This document shows positions 36,446 to 44,489 of a stretch of 64,000 bases of DNA, in pieces. Origin of the DNA: Nonomuraea endophytica (GTDB lineage Bacteria; Actinomycetota; Actinomycetes; Streptosporangiales; Streptosporangiaceae). Under the pieces are notes generated by a model. That model did not search any database, was not told where the DNA came from, and worked only from the letters and a program-made list of their open reading frames with translations. The number at the start of each line of letters is the position of its first letter. Positions within the stretch are counted from its first letter, which is position 1. Position numbers and translations under genes: made by a program. The stretch is taken from NCBI RefSeq assembly GCF_014203235.1, contig NZ_JACHIN010000007.1, positions 470,560-534,559 on the forward strand. The letters are read 5' to 3'.

Positions 36446-37399
36446 GTGCTGTCCGCGGCCTTCGTGCTCGACCCTCAGGCCTTCCCCGACGTCTACGCAC
36501 CCGTCCTCGACCGCATCCGTTCTCAGGCCGACATCGTGTACGGCCCCGCCGCCCACCCCGCCCCCACCCAGGCCGACGTGCTCTGCACCAGCTGGGGCGC
36601 CCCGGTGCTCGACCGGGCCCTGCTGGAGGCGATGCCCCGCCTCAAGCTCGTCCTCTACGCCGCCGGATCGGTCCGCAAGATCGTCACCCCGGAGTTCTGG
36701 GACCGCGGCATCCCCCTCGTCTCCGCCTACACCGCCAACGCCGTCCCCGTCGCCGACTTCACCTACGCGCAGATCGTCTACGCGCTGAAGGGCGGCTGGC
36801 GCTACGTCCTGAACGCCCGCGCCACCAGGTCGCCACTCCCCCGCACACCCCAGCCCGGCCTGTACGGCTCCCGCGTCGGCCTCGTCTCGCTGGGCGCGAT
36901 CGGCCGATTGGTCGCGGACCGGCTCCGGGCGCTGCGCCTGGAGGTGATCGCCTATGACCCGTCAGCCGGCTACGAGGGGGTGCGGATGGCCGGGCTGGAC
37001 GAGGTGTTCGCCACGAGCGACGTGGTCAGCGTGCACACGCCGCTGCTGCCGGAGACGCGCGGGCTGGTCGGCCGGTCGCTGCTGGCGTCCATGAAGCCGG
37101 GGGCGACGCTGCTCAACACCGCCAGGGGCGCCGTCCTTGACCAGATCGCGCTGCTGGAGGTGCTGGCCGAGCGGCCCGACCTGTTCGCCGTCCTGGACGT
37201 GACCGACCCCGAGCCGCCCGTGCCGGGCTCGCCGCTGTTCACGCTGCCCAACGTCGTGGTGACCCCGCACATCGCGGGCAGCCTCGGGGCCGAACGCGGA
37301 CTGCTGGGCGAACTGGTCGCCGCGGAACTCGAACGCTTCGCCACCGGCCAACCGCTCCGGCACGCCCTGACCCGAGAAGCCGCCGCCCGCCTCGCCTGA
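36446..37399 (+). CDS. D-isomer-specific 2-hydroxyacid dehydrogenase family protein
   Basis: 317 residues from GTG 36446 (AGGA 8 bp upstream). Nucleotide-binding 'GLVSLGAIGRLVADRLR' (about 148-164), catalytic Arg in 'LNTARGAVLD', Glu in 'DVTDPEPP' and His in 'VVTPHIAGS' are the family set. Cytosolic NAD(P)-dependent oxidoreductase of 2-hydroxy/2-oxo acids; exact substrate unknown. Divergent from the nine-gene operon. Confidence 0.85.
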   Translation: MLSAAFVLDPQAFPDVYAPVLDRIRSQADIVYGPAAHPAPTQADVLCTSWGAPVLDRALLEAMPRLKLVLYAAGSVRKIVTPEFWDRGIPLVSAYTANAVPVADFTYAQIVYALKGGWRYVLNARATRSPLPRTPQPGLYGSRVGLVSLGAIGRLVADRLRALRLEVIAYDPSAGYEGVRMAGLDEVFATSDVVSVHTPLLPETRGLVGRSLLASMKPGATLLNTARGAVLDQIALLEVLAERPDLFAVLDVTDPEPPVPGSPLFTLPNVVVTPHIAGSLGAERGLLGELVAAELERFATGQPLRHALTREAAARLA

Positions 37400-37423
37400 C
37401 CCACCACCCTCACCCCGAAACCA

Positions 37424-37449
37424 CGACAAGCGGGCGAAGGGCCTTGTCG
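37424..37449 (+). terminator. Possible hairpin terminator after the dehydrogenase
   Basis: CGACAAG (37424-37430) pairs with CTTGTCG (37443-37449), loop 12, located 25 bp after the dehydrogenase stop. Confidence 0.4.
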
Positions 37450-37517
37450 CGCGCACGGGAGTGGTGGGGTGGGGGAAGAAGCGCGCGGGGGGTGGGTGGG
37501 GCGCGCAGACTGGGGGC

Positions 37518-38270
37518 ATGGAGCTTCCGTGGTCGGAGTCGGGCGCCGGTGAACCGCTGGTCGTGTTGCGGTGGTTCACGCCCGAGCACTCCGCCAAGCC
37601 CGCCACCGGCGAACGCCCCGTCCTGAACGCGCTGGGCAAGCACTTCCGGGTCCACGCCGTGAACCGCGCGCCCGGCATGCCCGAGGGCACCACCATGGCC
37701 GGCATCGCCGAGCAGCACGCCGAGGCCATCGGCAGGCGGTTCGGCGGGCCGGTGGACGTGCTGGGCATGTCCTCTGGCGGCTCACTGGCCCTGCAACTGG
37801 CCGCCGACCATCCCGAGGCGGTGCGCCGCGTGGTGGTGGCCGGAGCCGCGTACACGCTGACGCCGCGCACCCGGCTGGCCCAGCGCCGCTACACCGAGGC
37901 CGTCGCGGCGGGCCGCCGGGGCGCCCACTATCTGGCTCCGCTGGCCGGGTCCAACCCGCTGACCAGGGCGTTCTTCACCGCGCTGATGTGGCTGGCCGAC
38001 CCGGCGATCCGGCCGGCCGACCCGCGTGACATGCTGCGGTTCGCCCAGGCGGAGGACTCCTTCGACCTGCGCGACCGGCTGCCGGAGATCGAGGTTCCCG
38101 CCCTGGTCGTCGGCGGGGAGCGTGATCTGGCCTACACGCCGGAGCTGTTCCGGGAGACCGCGGACGGCCTGCCGTACGGGAAGCTTCTGATCTATCCCGG
38201 AGCCAGCCACCTAGGGACGTTCCGCCACAAGCGGTTTGCGGCCGACGTCGTCGGGTTTCTTCGCCCTTAA
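37518..38270 (+). CDS. Alpha/beta hydrolase
   Basis: 250 residues from ATG 37518, with GGGGG just upstream. Nucleophile elbow GMSSGG (Ser near 93), Asp in 'VGGERDLAY' and His in 'PGASHLG' make the triad. N-terminus differs from classical hydrolases (no clear oxyanion HG motif, instead 'LVVLRWFTPEH'). No signal peptide. Substrate unknown. Confidence 0.75.
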   Translation: MELPWSESGAGEPLVVLRWFTPEHSAKPATGERPVLNALGKHFRVHAVNRAPGMPEGTTMAGIAEQHAEAIGRRFGGPVDVLGMSSGGSLALQLAADHPEAVRRVVVAGAAYTLTPRTRLAQRRYTEAVAAGRRGAHYLAPLAGSNPLTRAFFTALMWLADPAIRPADPRDMLRFAQAEDSFDLRDRLPEIEVPALVVGGERDLAYTPELFRETADGLPYGKLLIYPGASHLGTFRHKRFAADVVGFLRP

Positions 38271-38315
38271 GCCCGCGGGAAGGGGACCGTAAGGGCGGCG
38301 GCGCACCGTGGGGCC

Positions 38316-38720
38316 ATGCAGTACTCCATCGAACGCACGCTCGCCGCCTCCCCCGACCAGGTGTACGCCGCCTGGACCACGCCCAGGTGCTTCGCCCGCT
38401 GGTTCGGTCCCCGGATCTTCACCACGCTCGCCGACCGGGTCCTCCTCGACGCGCGCCCCGGCGGCGTGTGGGAGGTCACGCTGGTCGGCGAGCACGGCTT
38501 CGAGACCACGCTGGGCGGCGTCTACCACGAGGCCCGCGCCCCCGCCAGGCTCGTCTTCACCTCCGGCGACGCGGTCGTGACCGTGACGCTGGCCGGGGAC
38601 GGAAACGGCACCGCGCTGCGCTTCCAGCACCGGGGCGACGGCCAGGAGCACGTCAGGGCCGCTTGGCTGGAGTCCCTGGACCGCCTCGGCGAACACCTAT
38701 CAGGCGCTCGACTCAGGTAG
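38316..38720 (+). CDS. SRPBCC/AHSA1-family protein
   Basis: 134 residues: 'LAASPDQVYAAWTTPRCFARWFGP' at the N-terminus and 'TALRFQHRGDGQEHVRAAW' later give the Aha1-type START-like fold in one domain. Small-molecule binding or stress role is typical but unproven. It follows the hydrolase by 45 bp and converges on the membrane-protein gene. Confidence 0.75.
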   Translation: MQYSIERTLAASPDQVYAAWTTPRCFARWFGPRIFTTLADRVLLDARPGGVWEVTLVGEHGFETTLGGVYHEARAPARLVFTSGDAVVTVTLAGDGNGTALRFQHRGDGQEHVRAAWLESLDRLGEHLSGARLR

Positions 38721-38728
38721 CGCCGCGT

Positions 38729-39976
38729 TCATGGATCTCGTGCCAGCAACTGGACCACGCCCAGGAGCAGCAGGGTCGCGACGGTGATCCCGAACACCAC
38801 CGCGCCGGTCGGGCGGTCCCAGAAGACGAAGACCAGGGCGGCCAGCGCCACCAGCCCGGCCCGCGCCACCGTGGCGTTGCGGGCCAGCCAGGCCCCGAAC
38901 CGGCCGGTGTTCAGCCGGGAACCGGCCACGCCGATGGCCCGCTTCAGCGCGGACCGGGTCCTGACGGCGGTCGCGGACGGGCCGGTGAAGAACGCGGCGG
39001 CGGCGATCACCAGGCCCAGCACCAGCACCGTGCGCAGCCCGCCTCTGAGGAAGCGGGCCAGCGTGTCGAACAGGTCGGCCGCGGCCGCCTGGTCCAGCCC
39101 GTGCCGGGCGACCGACCCGAGGGAGGCGGCGCGGAAGGCGGCCAGGGCGGCGGCCAGCACCAGCATGCCGGCCATCAGCCCGATCCCCACCCCGGCCAGG
39201 GCGCGGCGGCGGCTCTTGGCGACGTAGACGCCGAGGGCGAGCAGGATCAGCGCCAGTACCGGCAACGCCCACCTGAGCGTGATCAGCCAGCTGTACCAGC
39301 GCTGCCAGGTGACCAGCGCGGCCGAGTCGAACAGCTCGATCGTGGGATGGAGTTCGGGGATGGAGGCGGCCAGGCCGAGGCCGGAGGCGACCAGCTTCTG
39401 CTTGACCCGGTCGATGATCGGGCCGAGGTCGAGGCTGACGGCGCCGCCGTTCACCTTGAGGAGCTGACTGCCCTCGCCGGACAGCACCGCGACGAGTTGC
39501 TTGTGGGCGGCCCGGTTGGCCTGCACCCACACGGTCTGGAACGTGTCGCTCGCGATGACCTGGCCGACCTTGTCGCGTACGAAGCCCTGGACGCCGTCGG
39601 CCATCGGCCCGGAGAGCCCTTTGAGCTTGTCCCCGACGCGCGGCGGGAGCCTGCCGGCGATCTGGCCCACGATCGCCTGGACGTCGAGTGCCCGCATGAC
39701 CTCGCCGGTGACCCGGTTGGCGGCGGCGTTCCGGATGGCCGGGTCACCGGCCAGCGGCGTCACGTTCTCGACGTAGCGTTCGGTGTCCGAGACCTCGTTG
39801 GCGGCCCAGAACCCGACGCCGGCCAGCGGGACGAGCACGCAGCCGAGCGTGATCAGCACCGCGGAGACGACCGCGCGCCACCTTCCCCCGCCGGTACGGC
39901 CCCGCAGCTCGGCGACCTCGTCCCGCAGCCGCACCAGCTCCGCCCGCACGTCGGCGTCCAGCGGCTCCTCGGACAT
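38729..39976 (-). CDS. Multi-helix membrane protein with N-terminal coiled coil
   Basis: 415 residues from ATG 39976. A short coiled coil (residues 8-26) precedes one helix (about 33-57). A long extracellular region (about 58-210) with heptad-like 'DKLKGLSGPMADGVQGFVRDKVGQVIAS' spacing follows, then five helices to the C-terminus. The pattern is known from uncharacterised actinomycete membrane proteins. No transport or enzymatic motif. Confidence 0.65.
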   Translation of the reverse strand: MSEEPLDADVRAELVRLRDEVAELRGRTGGGRWRAVVSAVLITLGCVLVPLAGVGFWAANEVSDTERYVENVTPLAGDPAIRNAAANRVTGEVMRALDVQAIVGQIAGRLPPRVGDKLKGLSGPMADGVQGFVRDKVGQVIASDTFQTVWVQANRAAHKQLVAVLSGEGSQLLKVNGGAVSLDLGPIIDRVKQKLVASGLGLAASIPELHPTIELFDSAALVTWQRWYSWLITLRWALPVLALILLALGVYVAKSRRRALAGVGIGLMAGMLVLAAALAAFRAASLGSVARHGLDQAAAADLFDTLARFLRGGLRTVLVLGLVIAAAAFFTGPSATAVRTRSALKRAIGVAGSRLNTGRFGAWLARNATVARAGLVALAALVFVFWDRPTGAVVFGITVATLLLLGVVQLLARDP

Positions 39977-40088
39977 GCGCACCCCCTCGTTCAGAGAGGA
40001 ATGCCCGCTCGGCGGCCATCGGGCGGCAAATTCTCGGCCCGCATCCGGCAAGGGCCTGTCGCGCCCCCTCCCACGGGGGCACGTCCAC

Positions 40089-40490
40089 ATGATGAACGCT
40101 TACTACACGGAACCCGCCGGCCGCTCGGGCTGGCTCGGGTTCGCCGGAATGCTGGGCGTCATCCTCGGCTTCTTTCACGTGATCCAGGGGATCATCGCCT
40201 TCTTCCGCCAGGAGTACTATCTGACCTCCGGCGGGCAGCTCCTGGTCCTCGACTACACGACCTGGGGCTGGATCTGGCTGATACTCGGGCTGGTCCAGGT
40301 GGCGGTGGCGCTCGGCATCCTGGCCGGGAAGATCTGGGCCAGGTGGCTGGGCGCCATCTTCGCCGCGCTGGCCATGATCGGCCAGTTCGCCTTCCTCAGC
40401 GCCTACCCGGTCTACTCGGTGATCAGCATCGCGCTCTGCGTGCTGGTGATCTACGGGCTGATCGCCGCGCCGCGGCAGGCGACGGGCTGA
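40089..40490 (+). CDS. DUF7144-type four-helix membrane protein
   Basis: 133 residues with four membrane helices (about 16-38, 58-80, 83-101, 105-125). 'GWIWLILGLVQVAVALGILAGKIWARWLG' split over two helices is the family hallmark. Two ATG codons in tandem at 40089 and 40092; either can serve. Function unknown. Divergent from the membrane protein at 38729 and convergent with the carbonic anhydrase. Confidence 0.7.
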   Translation: MMNAYYTEPAGRSGWLGFAGMLGVILGFFHVIQGIIAFFRQEYYLTSGGQLLVLDYTTWGWIWLILGLVQVAVALGILAGKIWARWLGAIFAALAMIGQFAFLSAYPVYSVISIALCVLVIYGLIAAPRQATG

Positions 40491-40514
40491 GCGCCGGAGG
40501 CGAGCCCCCGGCGC
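40491..40514. terminator. Bidirectional hairpin between convergent genes
   Basis: GCGCCGG (40491-40497) pairs with CCGGCGC (40508-40514), 10-base loop, filling the gap between the two stop codons at 40490 and 40521. Confidence 0.5.
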
Positions 40515-40520
40515 CCTCCA

Positions 40521-41015
40521 TCAGGCCTTCACCTCGCGGAGCCGGCCGGTCTCCACCTCGTAGACGAAGCCGCGTACCTCATCGCGGTGCGGGATGAAGG
40601 GGTCGGCCTTCACCCGCGCCACCGACTGGGCGACGTCGCCTTCCAGGTCGGAGAACGCCTCCGCCGACCAGTCCGGCTTGATGCCGGTCTCGGCCCTGAT
40701 GGCCTCCTTGAACGCGTCGTCGGTGAAGGTCAGCATGCCGCAGTCGGTGTGGTGGATGAGGATGATCTCAGTGGTGCCCAGCAGCCGCTGGCTGATGGCG
40801 AGGCTGCGCCGTTCGTCCGCGGTGATGACGCCACCGGCGTTGCGGATGACGTGCGCGTCGCCCTCCCGCAGGCCGAGCAGGCCGTAGACGTTGAGCCGCG
40901 CGTCCATGCAGGCGACGACGGCGATGCCTTTCGCGGGCGGGAGCGGCAGCTCACCCTTGTCGAACGTGGCGGCGTACCGGTCGGCGTTGGCGAGCAGTTC
41001 GTCGGTGACGCTCAT
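40521..41015 (-). CDS. Beta-carbonic anhydrase
   Basis: 164 residues. Zinc ligands Cys36 (CMDAR, with the Asp38-Arg40 dyad), His89 and Cys92 (HTDCGM) are intact. It belongs to the small 'type II-like' class typical of actinobacteria. Interconverts CO2 and bicarbonate in the cytosol. A GGGAGGT ribosome site precedes the ATG. Monocistronic by position. Confidence 0.9.
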   Translation of the reverse strand: MSVTDELLANADRYAATFDKGELPLPPAKGIAVVACMDARLNVYGLLGLREGDAHVIRNAGGVITADERRSLAISQRLLGTTEIILIHHTDCGMLTFTDDAFKEAIRAETGIKPDWSAEAFSDLEGDVAQSVARVKADPFIPHRDEVRGFVYEVETGRLREVKA

Positions 41016-41068
41016 CGCACTACCTCCCAGGGGTCGGGCCTCTCAAATTACCCTCATTCCCTACACAA

Positions 41069-42703
41069 TCAATAGGGCTTGTTCACTTTGAGTGGCGGGA
41101 TCTTCGCCAGGCACGAGGTGTCCCCGAGCCGCTCGTCCCTGATGAACCCGCTGACCAGGCCAACGGCGCACCCCGAGGCGTCCATCTCGGCGACGTGCCC
41201 GGTGTTCGGGACCGACAGGAACCGCGCCCTGGGGAACTGGGCCGCGCTCAGCCTGCTGTTCTCCGCCGCCGTGTTGTTGTCCAGGTCGCCGGAGACCACC
41301 AGCGTGGGCACGTCGGGGAGCCTGCCGCTCAGCGCGTACGGCCGCGCCGTGCCCTCCTTCGGCCACCCGATGCACACCTCGCCGCCGTCGGGGATGCTGT
41401 AGGCGTAGCCCTCGCGGCTGAAGGCGCCGAACCCACGGGGGTCGGCCCGCTGGAGCGCCCGCTCGAACTGCCGCCACCGCTGTCCGATCGGCGCGTCCGC
41501 CGACCACGGCCGCGTGTAGTCGTTGCAGACCACCGCGATGGTCAGGCCCATGTCCGGGATGTCCTGGTCGGCGGTCTGCTGGAAGAGCGCGGTCATCGCG
41601 GTGATCAGCGGTCCGGTGTCGCCCCTGGCCGCCCGGTGCAGGTGCGCGGGCATCGTGCCGATCAGCGAGACCTCGTCGGGGCTGCCGCCCAGGCCGCCGC
41701 TGGCGGTGAACGTGAGGATCTGGGCCAGGACGCTCTCGGTCAGCTTCACCGTCTGAGGCCGTCCGCCGACCGTGATCGTGAGGTCGACCGGCCGCGCGCG
41801 CAGCACTGCGGCCACCTTGCGCAGATCGCGTACGGCCGCGCCGCCGTCACAGGCGCCGCTGCGCTCGCAGATCCGGCGCAGGCTGAGCGAGATCGCCCGA
41901 GCACTGGGGCCGCCGAAGGGGTCGAAGGTGACCGGGTAGGCGCCCGACAGGATGATCGAGCGCACGGTGCCCGGGTGGCGTTCGGCGTAGATCGGCATCA
42001 GGTAGGTGCCGTAGGAGATGCCGTACAGGACGACCTTGCCGAGGCCGAGCTTCCCCCGGACCGCGTTGAAGTCGTCGGCCGTGGCGGCGGAGGTGTATCC
42101 GGCGGCGCGCGGGCCGAGCGTGGCGCCGCACCGGTCCACGATGCGCCGCTGCTCGGCCCGGCCGGCCCACAGGAAGCCGTCGGTGCCGCAGGCCACCGGA
42201 CCGGAGTGGCCGGTGCCGCGCGGGTCGATCAGCAGGAGGTCGTGGTCGGGGCCCAGGGAGCCGAGCAGCATGGAGAACCAGCCGGCCAGGTCGATGGGCG
42301 CGCCGCCCGGCCCGCCCGGGTTGACCATGACGGTGTTCTTGGCTGGGGCGGCCTCGTTCTCGCGGCGCACCAGCGCGTAGGCCACCTCGACGACGCCCAG
42401 GTCCGGCCTGCCGGCGACCAGCGGGCGCGGCTCGGTGCCGCACTCCACCCGCCGGCCCGGCACCGCCGGACACCAGGGCGGCGCGCCGGGCTCGGGGGTG
42501 TGCGGGGCCTTGGACGCGGTGTCCAGGCCAGACGGCAGCGGAAAGGGCACGGGCGCCACCGGGAAGGGCACGGGCGCCGCTGGGTAGGGCCGGGCCTGCT
42601 GCGTACCCGGGACGGGCTGCGTACTCGGGACGGGAGGCGGCGGTGTGGGGACGATCGGTGAGAACCCCACGGCCGCCGCTAAAACCACGGAAATCAACGA
42701 CAT
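41069..42703 (-). CDS. Secreted alpha/beta hydrolase, tripeptidyl-aminopeptidase type
   Basis: 544 residues. Short signal peptide, then a Pro-rich region (about 18-56) and the catalytic domain. 'MVNPGGPGGAPID' (near 128) is the oxyanion segment, Ser in GISYGT (near 230), Asp in 'VVSGDLDNNTA' and His in 'PNTGHVAEMD' form the triad; the C-terminal TAP-like domain with paired Cys is present. Streptomyces Tap/Slp homologues cleave peptides outside the cell. The substrate here is inferred from the family. Confidence 0.85.
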   Translation of the reverse strand: MSLISVVLAAAVGFSPIVPTPPPPVPSTQPVPGTQQARPYPAAPVPFPVAPVPFPLPSGLDTASKAPHTPEPGAPPWCPAVPGRRVECGTEPRPLVAGRPDLGVVEVAYALVRRENEAAPAKNTVMVNPGGPGGAPIDLAGWFSMLLGSLGPDHDLLLIDPRGTGHSGPVACGTDGFLWAGRAEQRRIVDRCGATLGPRAAGYTSAATADDFNAVRGKLGLGKVVLYGISYGTYLMPIYAERHPGTVRSIILSGAYPVTFDPFGGPSARAISLSLRRICERSGACDGGAAVRDLRKVAAVLRARPVDLTITVGGRPQTVKLTESVLAQILTFTASGGLGGSPDEVSLIGTMPAHLHRAARGDTGPLITAMTALFQQTADQDIPDMGLTIAVVCNDYTRPWSADAPIGQRWRQFERALQRADPRGFGAFSREGYAYSIPDGGEVCIGWPKEGTARPYALSGRLPDVPTLVVSGDLDNNTAAENSRLSAAQFPRARFLSVPNTGHVAEMDASGCAVGLVSGFIRDERLGDTSCLAKIPPLKVNKPY

Positions 42704-42833
42704 ACGGCAAGCCTGGTGGAGCCGCGATCAGCCCACCACCGCCGCAGGTCTCATCCTCCTAGTACGGCCGCGCCAGGGTCCGGCTCATCCTCAGGTGCCA
42801 GGCCCGGCGGCGGGAAATCCTCCCTGAGAGCCG

Positions 42834-43790
42834 TCACGCGTGCCCGCTCACAGCGTGCGGCCGGTAGGGCGCCTCCAGCGCGGCGACCTCGTCCGCGCTC
42901 AGCGAGACGTCGACGGCGGCGATCGCGTCCTCCAGTTGGGCGAGCTTGGTGGTGCCGACGATGGGCGCGGTGACGCCCGGCCGGCCGAGCAGCCACGCGA
43001 GCGCGACCCTGGCCGGGGGCAGGCCCTTGGCCTCGGCCACCGACCTGACCACGTCGACCACGGCCAGGTCGCTCTCGTCGTACAGCTCGTCGGCGTAGGC
43101 GTCGCTGCCCGAGCGGACCGTCTCGCCGGAGCGGGCCAGCAGTCCGCGGGCCAGCGGGCTCCACGGGATGACGCCCACGCCCTGGTCGAGGCAGAGGGGC
43201 AGCATTTCGCGCTCCTCCTCGCGGTAGACCAGGTTGTAGTGGTTCTGCATGGAGACGAACTTCGTCCACCCGTTCTTCTCGGCCACGTGCTGGGCCTTGG
43301 CGAACTGCCAGGCGTACATGCTGGAGGCGCCGAGGTAGCGGGCCCGGCCCGACCTGACCACGTCGTGCAGCGCCTCCATCGTCTCCTCGATCGGCGTCTC
43401 GGGGTCCCAGCGGTGGATCTGGTAGAGGTCCACGTGGTCCACGCCGAGCCGGTCGAGTGAGGCGTCGATCGCGCCGAGCACGTGCTTGCGCGACAGCCCT
43501 CGGTCGTTGGGCCCCTCGCCCATGGGGAAGTAGACCTTGGTGGCCAGCACGTAGTCGTCGCGCTTGGCGAAGGTCTTCTTCAGCAGCGTGCCGGTGATCT
43601 CCTCGCTGGCGCCGGCCGAGTACATGTCGGCGGTGTCGAAGAAGGTGATCCCCGCCTCGGCCGCACGCCGGACGATCGGCTCCGCCGCGTCCTCGCCGAG
43701 CTGCCAGGCCCGCGAGTAGCCGAAGCTCATCATGCCCAGGCAGACGCGCGAGACCTTCAGTCCCGAGGACCCCAGCCGGGTGTATTCCAT
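42834..43790 (-). CDS. Aldo/keto reductase
   Basis: 318 residues from ATG 43790 with GAGGGG upstream; a longer frame exists but lacks a ribosome site. Catalytic Asp52, Tyr57, Lys85 and His126 are all present, with NADP-binding 'GVTAPIVGTTKLAQLEDAI' near the end. Broad-specificity cytosolic carbonyl reductase of the AKR11/YajO type. Nearby genes give no substrate hint. Confidence 0.88.
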   Translation of the reverse strand: MEYTRLGSSGLKVSRVCLGMMSFGYSRAWQLGEDAAEPIVRRAAEAGITFFDTADMYSAGASEEITGTLLKKTFAKRDDYVLATKVYFPMGEGPNDRGLSRKHVLGAIDASLDRLGVDHVDLYQIHRWDPETPIEETMEALHDVVRSGRARYLGASSMYAWQFAKAQHVAEKNGWTKFVSMQNHYNLVYREEEREMLPLCLDQGVGVIPWSPLARGLLARSGETVRSGSDAYADELYDESDLAVVDVVRSVAEAKGLPPARVALAWLLGRPGVTAPIVGTTKLAQLEDAIAAVDVSLSADEVAALEAPYRPHAVSGHA

Positions 43791-43824
43791 GCCAACCCCT
43801 CCACGCTCGATCAGGTCATTCACG

Positions 43825-44391
43825 TTACCCGGCGATCGCCTCCCGCTCCTGGTCGATGATCTTCTGCATGTCCCGCAGGTCGTCGTTCCACTCGGTGTCG
43901 AGGTAGATGGCCCAGCTCGTCGAGCCGCCGGCGATGCCGCCGCCTCCCCCGATGAAGCCGCGGGCCGAGTTCGAGCCCTTCACGCCGAGCGTGCCGCCCT
44001 TGTCGAGGTTGCGCACGCCGTCGATGCGGGAGCCGTCCTCCTGCAGCATGTACGGGTGCGCGATGCGCTCGTCGTCCAGCCATTGGGGCCTGGTGTAGTA
44101 GGCCGAGTGCTTCATCCCGGCGGGCAGGAAGACGTGCTCGCGCATGTACTCGTGGAACGGCATGCCGGAGACCGCGGCCACGATCTGGCCGAGGACGGTG
44201 TAGCCGGTGCTGGCGTACTCCTTCTTGGTGCCGGGGACGAAGCGCAGCTTCTGCTCGCGGACCTGCTTGCGGGCCTCCGCCTCGGCCTCCTCGACGCTGT
44301 TGAAGATCCGGGTGTCGGGGCCGGTGTCGGTCGGGTCGGACATGCCGCCGGTGTGGGTGAGCATCTGGTGCACGGTGACCGCGCCGACGTC
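43825..44391 (-). pseudogene. Beta-lactamase-family serine hydrolase, N-terminus missing
   Basis: About 188 residues align with the C-terminal half of the class C/esterase-type family: 'TVHQMLTHTGGM', the YxS/N element 'YASTGYTVLGQIV', 'MKHSAYYTRP' and the C-terminal 'TSWAIYLDTEWNDDL'. The N-terminal third with the catalytic SxxK is absent; homology stops at about 44391, 100 bp from the divergent SARP gene start. The open frame continues a little with an unrelated sequence that may serve as a start, but without the nucleophile the product should be inactive. Confidence 0.65.
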
Positions 44392-44489
44392 GGGACTCCG
44401 GGGTTTCGATGGTGCCGCCGATACCACTGGAACGCCTGCTAACTCCACGTAAGAGCGGGCATGTCGTCCAGCGCCTTAGGGTGCTTCGT

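Noticed and set aside
42704..42833. Possible small gene or RNA in the gap between the hydrolase and aldo/keto reductase
   Set aside because: No ribosome site, hairpin or promoter pattern that stands out; treated as spacer.
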